Positions 23,509 to 27,557 of a stretch of 27,557 nucleotides of DNA are shown piece after piece. Every line of letters begins with the position of its first letter. The stretch's first letter is position 1. Source of the DNA: Allobosea sp. (GTDB taxonomy: Bacteria; Pseudomonadota; Alphaproteobacteria; Rhizobiales; Beijerinckiaceae). The stretch is from contig JAAEQB010000085.1 of the NCBI GenBank assembly GCA_024231975.1, forward strand, positions 1 through 27,557, read 5' to 3'. A program made the position numbers and the translations under genes. The notes under the pieces were generated by a model. It was not told where the DNA came from and ran no database searches. It worked only from the letters and a program-made list of their open reading frames with translations.

Positions 23509-24069
23509 ATGTTTGGTGATCCCATGATGGGCGAATTGTCGACCGCTCCGGATACCACACCCACTCGGAGAGATTTCCTCTACCTGACCACCGGTTTTAC
23601 CGGCGCGGTGGGGGCAGGATTCTCCCTTTGGCCGCTGGTTGCCTCATTCCAACCGAGCGCCGACACGGTCGCGCTCGCCAGTGCAGAATTCGATCTGGCG
23701 CCCATTGAGCCAGGTCAGCGTATCACCGTCCAATGGCGCGGGCAGCCGGTTTTCATTGTCCGAAGAACGCCCGAGCAAATTGCTCGAGACCAAAATGACG
23801 ACGCCGCCGCTCTTTTGGACCCCGAACCCGTCGCGAGGCGCTTACAGCGTCCCGATTGGCTGATCGTCGTCGGAGTGTGCACGCATCTCGGGTGCATACC
23901 GCTCGGACAGAAGACCGGGGATCCTCGCGGCGAGTACGGTGGCTGGTTCTGCCCCTGTCATGGCTCGGTTTATGACGCGCTGGGCCGTGTGCGTCGCAGG
24001 CCAGCGCCCAAGAACCTGATCGTTCCTCCCTACACGTTTCTAACACCAGACCGAGTCCGGATCGGGTAG
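23509..24069 (+). CDS. petA: Orphan Rieske iron-sulfur protein (ubiquinol-cytochrome c reductase PetA type)
   Basis: The protein has 186 residues. A Tat signal/anchor (TRRDFLYLTTGFTGAVGAG) leads into a bc1-type Rieske domain. Cluster motifs are CTHLGC (Cys124, His126, Cys129) and CPCHGS (Cys148, Cys150, His151), which ligate a 2Fe-2S cluster, with the Cys129-Cys150 disulfide expected. GDPRGEYGGWFCPC and RPAPKNLIVPPY are typical of alphaproteobacterial PetA. Normally petA is followed by petB and petC, but here a convergent ABC gene follows, so this is a stand-alone copy, probably a paralogue. Starts at 23509 and at 23524 or 23527 are all possible. The HGSVYD variant (HGSHYD is usual) hints at divergence. 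Confidence 0.92.
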   Translation: MFGDPMMGELSTAPDTTPTRRDFLYLTTGFTGAVGAGFSLWPLVASFQPSADTVALASAEFDLAPIEPGQRITVQWRGQPVFIVRRTPEQIARDQNDDAAALLDPEPVARRLQRPDWLIVVGVCTHLGCIPLGQKTGDPRGEYGGWFCPCHGSVYDALGRVRRRPAPKNLIVPPYTFLTPDRVRIG

Positions 24070-24138
24070 CGAGCGCAGGCGATACGGCCGGCTGCGCATT
24101 CGACCCAGTCGTGCACAGCTGCGATCCGCCACCAGAGC

Positions 24139-25386
24139 TCAACTCGCCATTCGCCCGCCACGAAGGGACATCTGGGCGCGGATCGGTATCGGAGAAGCGC
24201 TACCCTGGCCCATGGCCCTGGTGACCTCGCTGAAGCGAGCCTTCGCATCAGACCAGTTCTGCATGTAGTCAAACAGCTCGCGCAGAGCCGGCGAGATTTC
24301 GCGGTAAGCAGCAAGAGCGGCAACAAGCGCACCGAGCGATAATTGCTCTCTCACAACCAGATAGCCGCCGATGGTGAAGAAAAAGAACGGCGTCAGGTTG
24401 GAGGTGTAATTATAAAATCCCTTGATTCTGCCTTTCAGGTCGCTGATTTCCACCCGAACTTTTTCCAGGCTCGCCGTCATCTGCATCTGACGGCGTAAAA
24501 TCGATTTGTCTGATGGGCCGCCTTCAGTCCGCGAGCCAAGAAGTTTTGGATCGGAACCATCTGACACCATAAGTCCGCCGAGCCGTCGCGTGGAACGAAC
24601 CCTGTCGCGGACCTTCGCGTTCAGCCGTTTCTGCATGCCAGGCAAGAAGGTGAGCTGCAGGGGGAGCATCAGCAGCGCCGCCAAAGCCAGGGCCGGATTC
24701 TGCATCATCAGAAACAGGATGCTGGTCAGCAGAGCCCCACCCTGAATGACGGGAACAACGGCAAGGCTCCCGCCGAAGTACCCGATGGGCTCCACCTCTT
24801 GGACCACCACCGCAGACAGGTGCGCGCGCTGCTCGGCCGTCATACCGGCGCGGGCCCCGCGCAAAACACCGAGCCGAAGCCTGCGAACCAGGCGTTCGCT
24901 GACACGACCGCGGCTGCGCGTAGCCGCGTACTTGATCATCCCGTTCAGCGTCAGGGCTCCCAAGTAGCCTGCGCACAGCGCAAACAGGAGCGCCATACGA
25001 TCAAGCGGAATGCCCAGGAAGGTCATCTCCACGGGGCCGCTATCGCTGGCATCGGCGAGAGCGTGATTGATGATGTGCTTAGGTATCTCGAGCAGAAGCC
25101 ATGCCGTTGGCAAGGTCATGATCGAAATGATCACGAGTTTCGCCTGTGGCCTTGCCGTAGCGCGTAGTATGTATGCCTCGAGCGAACGGGCACGATCGCC
25201 GACGTTCAGGCGATGGGCGTCGCGCACAGTCGCTGCTCGCAAACGGGCGCGACGACGGCGCCTTCCATAGAAGCGCCGAAGAAAAAATCGGACAGCAATC
25301 CATAGCGTCCATGCCGGTGCGACAACAAACAACAGCGCCGCCGCAATGTTGATCAGCCAATGACCATGCGGGTAATCAAGACCCAT
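24139..25386 (-). CDS. ABC-exporter transmembrane domain protein lacking its ATPase domain
   Basis: The protein has about 415 residues. An extra N-terminal hydrophobic helix (WLINIAAALLFVVAPAW) and a basic linker (RRFYGRRRRRARLR) precede a type-1 exporter membrane domain with about six helices, including the coupling-helix-like region KYAATRSRGRVSERLVRRLRLG. The protein stops at GGRMAS, with no Walker A, signature or Walker B motif, and only 69 bases separate it from the convergent Rieske stop. Thus the nucleotide-binding half is absent, either lost or encoded elsewhere. ATG at 25386 is preferred; an in-frame TTG at 25446 would add 20 residues without a ribosome site. Substrate is unknown. 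Confidence 0.75.
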   Translation of the reverse strand: MGLDYPHGHWLINIAAALLFVVAPAWTLWIAVRFFLRRFYGRRRRRARLRAATVRDAHRLNVGDRARSLEAYILRATARPQAKLVIISIMTLPTAWLLLEIPKHIINHALADASDSGPVEMTFLGIPLDRMALLFALCAGYLGALTLNGMIKYAATRSRGRVSERLVRRLRLGVLRGARAGMTAEQRAHLSAVVVQEVEPIGYFGGSLAVVPVIQGGALLTSILFLMMQNPALALAALLMLPLQLTFLPGMQKRLNAKVRDRVRSTRRLGGLMVSDGSDPKLLGSRTEGGPSDKSILRRQMQMTASLEKVRVEISDLKGRIKGFYNYTSNLTPFFFFTIGGYLVVREQLSLGALVAALAAYREISPALRELFDYMQNWSDAKARFSEVTRAMGQGSASPIPIRAQMSLRGGRMAS

Positions 25387-25509
25387 GATCCGGTGACCCA
25401 GGTCATGGATAAATTGAATTGTAGAGTTCACGTCTTTCTGACTCAAATTTCGTGGCGCAATGAATTTCAGATTCGCGCCACCGGCTTTCGCTTGGAGCTG
25501 TTACGCGTC

Positions 25510-25947
25510 CTAGCTTGGGGGCGCGCGCAGGGTGAGATAGAGTTCGGTTACCCCATCGCTATAATCGGCGCCGGGATTGCGTTCGCAGAAGTTCCGCAAG
25601 AACTCGGCCTGTTTGAGAAGCGGATAAGCCTCTGGCATGAGATCCAGGTCTTCATCCTTCCCCGGAGGGGCCCTCCACAGCAAACCGCTCATGTAGCCCT
25701 GTGCCCAAGCAAGGAAATTCTTTTCGACTTCCGGCCTACCGCTGGTTTCTCGCAAGAAATACTGACAGCTTGAGGCGCCGATTCCGACGATCTTGACCGT
25801 CTGAGCTTCGGCCTGGCCGAGAAACAACGCCGCAGCGGATACAGCCCAAAGCGACGATAGCGTGCTCATTCGAGATCGCTTCGAGCGGAAGCTGGTCCTG
25901 CGAAGGTCTTTGCCGAAGTTGCTGAGCTTTGCTGGGTGTGACTTCAT
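25510..25947 (-). CDS. Conserved secreted protein of unknown function (Rap1a/Tai- or HdeA-like size)
   Basis: The protein has 145 residues if started at 25947, where its ATG overlaps the upstream stop in ATGA; ATG at 25869 gives a more compact signal peptide (MSTLSSLWAVSAAALFLG, cleavage near AEA). The mature domain has GASSCQYFL, NFLAWAQGYMSGLL, DLMPEAYPLLKQAEFLRNFC and NPGADYSDGVTELY. This resembles the small helical Rap1a/Tai-like proteins of rhizobia, which have two cysteines forming one likely disulfide. I cannot name its function. Coupling to the upstream small gene suggests they act together. The ABC membrane protein follows about 120 bases downstream on the same strand. Confidence 0.75.
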   Translation of the reverse strand: MKSHPAKLSNFGKDLRRTSFRSKRSRMSTLSSLWAVSAAALFLGQAEAQTVKIVGIGASSCQYFLRETSGRPEVEKNFLAWAQGYMSGLLWRAPPGKDEDLDLMPEAYPLLKQAEFLRNFCERNPGADYSDGVTELYLTLRAPPS

Positions 25948-26189
25948 TCGGGATCATCCTGACTATGAGGTGGATGATGTGCTGAGCAGCGTCCGTTCGT
26001 GCAGACGATCTTGATACGCCTGCCGGAGCAGTTCGCCACAAAGACCTCACTCTGGCCAATCGGTTTGAGGCGCGTGACTTTGGCATTGGGACAGGCCGCT
26101 TCGACAAGCGCGCGCTGCAGATCGCCATCATCGGCCTGCACGTGAACGGCAACGACAGTGACGGGAACAACCAGCAAGACCAATCGCAT
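25944..26189 (-). CDS. Small secreted Cys-containing protein, unknown
   Basis: The protein has 81 residues. The start at 26189 has AAAGGCGAG about 5 bases upstream and opens a signal peptide (RLVLLVVPVTVVAVHVQA). The mature part is short, with three cysteines (EAACPNAKV, VANCSGRR, KIVCTNGRC gives the third and a fourth) and a His-rich end SAHHPPHS. The stop overlaps the next start in ATGA, so it is coupled to the 25510-25947 gene. No family is recognised. The frame upstream to 26414 is Arg/Ser/Cys-rich shadow sequence and is not used. Confidence 0.65.
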   Translation of the reverse strand: MRLVLLVVPVTVVAVHVQADDGDLQRALVEAACPNAKVTRLKPIGQSEVFVANCSGRRIKIVCTNGRCSAHHPPHSQDDPE

Positions 26190-26382
26190 GGCTCGCCTTT
26201 CAACTATTCTGTCTGCACGCCACGGCAAGTCCGTGGCGGCGAGGAGGACACAAGGCGCAGAGGCTAAGGCGCGCTCTCGCTGCCCCATGCCGAGTTCATC
26301 GGCATTTGAGCGTCGAGGCGACTGCGACAGGGCACTCGGAGATTTTGCTAGGTCAGCTTGCCGGCATCGGCATCGGCAGCTG

Positions 26383-26415
26383 CATGCGGCAAGGCGACTT
26401 GCGCCTTGCCGCATG
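26383..26415 (-). terminator. Perfect 14-bp hairpin after cusF
   Basis: CATGCGGCAAGGCG (26383-26396), loop ACTTG and CGCCTTGCCGCATG (26402-26415) form a perfect stem 6 bases past the cusF-like stop. There is no U-run on the exit side, but the position and strength fit the end of the multicopper oxidase-cupredoxin-cusF transcript. Confidence 0.8.
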
Positions 26416-26421
26416 TGAGCA

Positions 26422-26700
26422 TCACTTGGTCTTCTGGAGCTTGGTGACCGTGATCTGGCCGTTGACGCGGTCCGCGTCGAACTTGATCTTGTCGCCGGCC
26501 TTGAGCCCCTTGAGCATGGCCGGATCGCTGGCGCGGAACACCATTGTCATGGCGTCCATGTCGAGGTTCTTGATCGCGCCGTGATTGATGGTGAGCTTGC
26601 CCTGGGGCTCGTCGACCTTGGTGACGGTACCGCTGACCGACTGGGCGGCGGCCGGCAGGGCGACGATCAGGAATGCGAGGGTGGCAGCAGTCTTCAGCAT
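26422..26700 (-). CDS. cusF: CusF-like periplasmic copper-binding protein
   Basis: This 92-residue protein has a signal peptide (LAFLIVALPAAAQ) and one OB-like CusF domain: VSGTVTKVDEPQGKLTINHG, then MDAMTMVF and KAGDKIKF. E. coli CusF binds Cu(I)/Ag(I) with His36, Met47 and Met49 and covers it with Trp44. Here the aligned residues are His40, Met51 and Met53, with Met48 in place of the Trp, a change seen in many CusF-like domains. It is the last gene after cupredoxin, 27 bases downstream, with an AAAGGAG ribosome site. It probably shuttles copper in the periplasm. A perfect hairpin follows. Confidence 0.92.
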   Translation of the reverse strand: MLKTAATLAFLIVALPAAAQSVSGTVTKVDEPQGKLTINHGAIKNLDMDAMTMVFRASDPAMLKGLKAGDKIKFDADRVNGQITVTKLQKTK

Positions 26701-26727
26701 GGGACGCTCCTTTCGCTGAGAAGTTGC

Positions 26728-27210
26728 TTACTTGACGATGATCTTGCCGGTCATGCCCGCTTCACGGTGACCGGGGATCAGGCAGGAGAAGTCGAACTCG
26801 CCCGCCTTGGTGAAGGCCCAGACGATCTCACCGGTCTTCTTCGGCGCGAGGCGCTTGGCGTTCGGATCGTCATGCTCCATGTCGGGGTTCTTCTGCATCT
26901 CGACGGCATGCTTGAGGTTCTCCTCGAGCGTCGCCAGGACGAGTTCGTGATCGAGTTCGCCGTTGTTGCGCAAAGAGAACTTCACCTGCTCGCCGCGGCG
27001 CACCTCGATCCGATCGGGGATGAAGGACATCTTGCCGTCCTTCTCGGTCATCACGACCTGGACGGGGCGCGCTGGCTTCTTGGGATCGCCTGGCTTGCCA
27101 TAGGCGGTCTCGTCGCCATGGCCGTGACCGGCGCCGCCTGGACCTGCCAAGACGGTTCCGGCGGACATCAAAAGTGCGATCGCAGCCAGTTTGAACGTTG
27201 CAGTTTTCAT
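26728..27210 (-). CDS. Cupredoxin (plastocyanin-like) copper protein
   Basis: This 160-residue secreted blue-copper-type protein has a signal peptide ending near VLA and a Gly/His-rich segment (GPGGAGHGHGDE). The cupredoxin fold has the likely type-1 copper ligands His88 (LDHELVLA), Cys143 and His148 (FSCLIPGH) and Met153 (AGMTGKI). A Met/His-rich insert (HAVEMQKNPDMEHDD) lies between the first ligand and the Cys loop and could bind extra copper. The start at 27210 has TGGAGAG upstream. It sits 37 bases after the multicopper oxidase gene and before cusF, a common periplasmic copper-handling set. Confidence 0.92.
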   Translation of the reverse strand: MKTATFKLAAIALLMSAGTVLAGPGGAGHGHGDETAYGKPGDPKKPARPVQVVMTEKDGKMSFIPDRIEVRRGEQVKFSLRNNGELDHELVLATLEENLKHAVEMQKNPDMEHDDPNAKRLAPKKTGEIVWAFTKAGEFDFSCLIPGHREAGMTGKIIVK

Positions 27211-27247
27211 ATAGCTCTCCAGAGGTGGGTTTTACTTCGTCGCCATT

Positions 27248-27557
27248 TCAGTGATTGGAATGCGGGTTCTTTGCGGCCGCGCGCGGCTTGCCGTCCGGTC
27301 CGAGGCTCGGCTTGCGCGGATCCTTGACCCGCCACTCGCTCGCCTCGACGCCGCTGTCCGGCGAAGCGCCTCGCGGCGCCTCGGCGAGCTTCTGGCCCTT
27401 GTACTCGAAGGCCACCGTGCCTTCGGGATGCTTGAACCAGCCGGGATCCTTGTAGTCGTTCCTGGCCAGGCCCTCGCGGACCTTCACCACCGAGAACATG
27501 CCACCCATCTCGACCGGGCCGAACTGGGCGAAGCCCGTCATCATCGGCAAGGTGTTC
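27248..27557 (-). CDS. Multicopper oxidase, C-terminal part (truncated by window edge)
   Basis: About 103 C-terminal residues are in the window. The segment MMTGFAQFGPVEMGGMFSVVKVRE is the C-terminal end of cupredoxin-domain multicopper oxidases found with cupredoxin and CusF genes; the downstream tail EGLARNDYKDPGWF and a Pro/Lys-rich end follow. The copper-binding HCHxxxH region would lie further upstream, outside the window, so activity cannot be judged. It is the first visible gene of this operon. The likely role is periplasmic oxidation of Cu(I). Confidence 0.8.
   Translation of the reverse strand, partial: NTLPMMTGFAQFGPVEMGGMFSVVKVREGLARNDYKDPGWFKHPEGTVAFEYKGQKLAEAPRGASPDSGVEASEWRVKDPRKPSLGPDGKPRAAAKNPHSNH

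Noticed and set aside
24070..24138. Remnant ATPase domain after the ABC membrane protein
   Set aside because: Only 69 bases separate it from the Rieske stop and no Walker or signature motif is found there.

Overview
The window looks like a metal-resistance and accessory stretch from a GC-rich alphaproteobacterium, most likely Hyphomicrobiales (Bosea/Methylobacterium/Bradyrhizobium-like). The clues are the Omp2-type porin whose mature end begins ADLPSRKG, the Aap-type general amino-acid ABC transporter, the FixH-CusB-CusA copper operon layout and high-GC codon use. The genus is inferred from gene families and not proven.

Layout. 1-139: truncated end of an IS2-group IS3 element. 208-651: MerR regulator. 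716-7363 (minus strand): a copper block of merR2, a Cys-rich secreted protein, a FixH-like protein, cusB, cusA, an untracked 37-aa membrane peptide and a DUF411 Tat protein. 7439-8524 (plus): a mercury-uptake-like operon of merT, a GDCCVxC protein and a Cys-bearing membrane protein, behind a Hg-MerR-like operator. 8657-11378 (minus): copZ-like chaperone and Cu+ P1B ATPase, behind a textbook CueR-type promoter with a 19-bp spacer. 11462-16845 (minus): a cystathionine beta-lyase-like PLP enzyme and the aapJQMP amino-acid transporter, with a divergent LysR regulator (16925-17833).

17834-26189 is an accessory region. It holds a Crp/Fnr regulator, a porin with a long regulatory leader, a small XRE regulator, a methyltransferase-like orphan, small Cys-containing secreted proteins, a Tat-exported unknown, an orphan Rieske protein and an ABC-exporter membrane domain with no ATPase. 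26422-27557 (minus) is a second copper operon: multicopper oxidase (C-terminal part only), cupredoxin and CusF-like protein.

How the genes fit together. The copper genes cover cytosolic chaperoning and export (CopZ, CopA), envelope efflux (CusBA, FixH-like, CusF) and periplasmic oxidation or sequestration (multicopper oxidase, cupredoxin). The most interesting signal is regulatory. Five exact GTGA-N6-TCAC dyads and one near-match lie between genes around the Crp/Fnr gene: before the porin, before the Tat protein, before the orphan Rieske gene, and just past the crp stop. This suggests a local envelope/redox regulon that I do not recognise. The mer cluster lacks merP and merA in the window, and neither MerR protein here has the CueR-type serine expected of the copZA activator.
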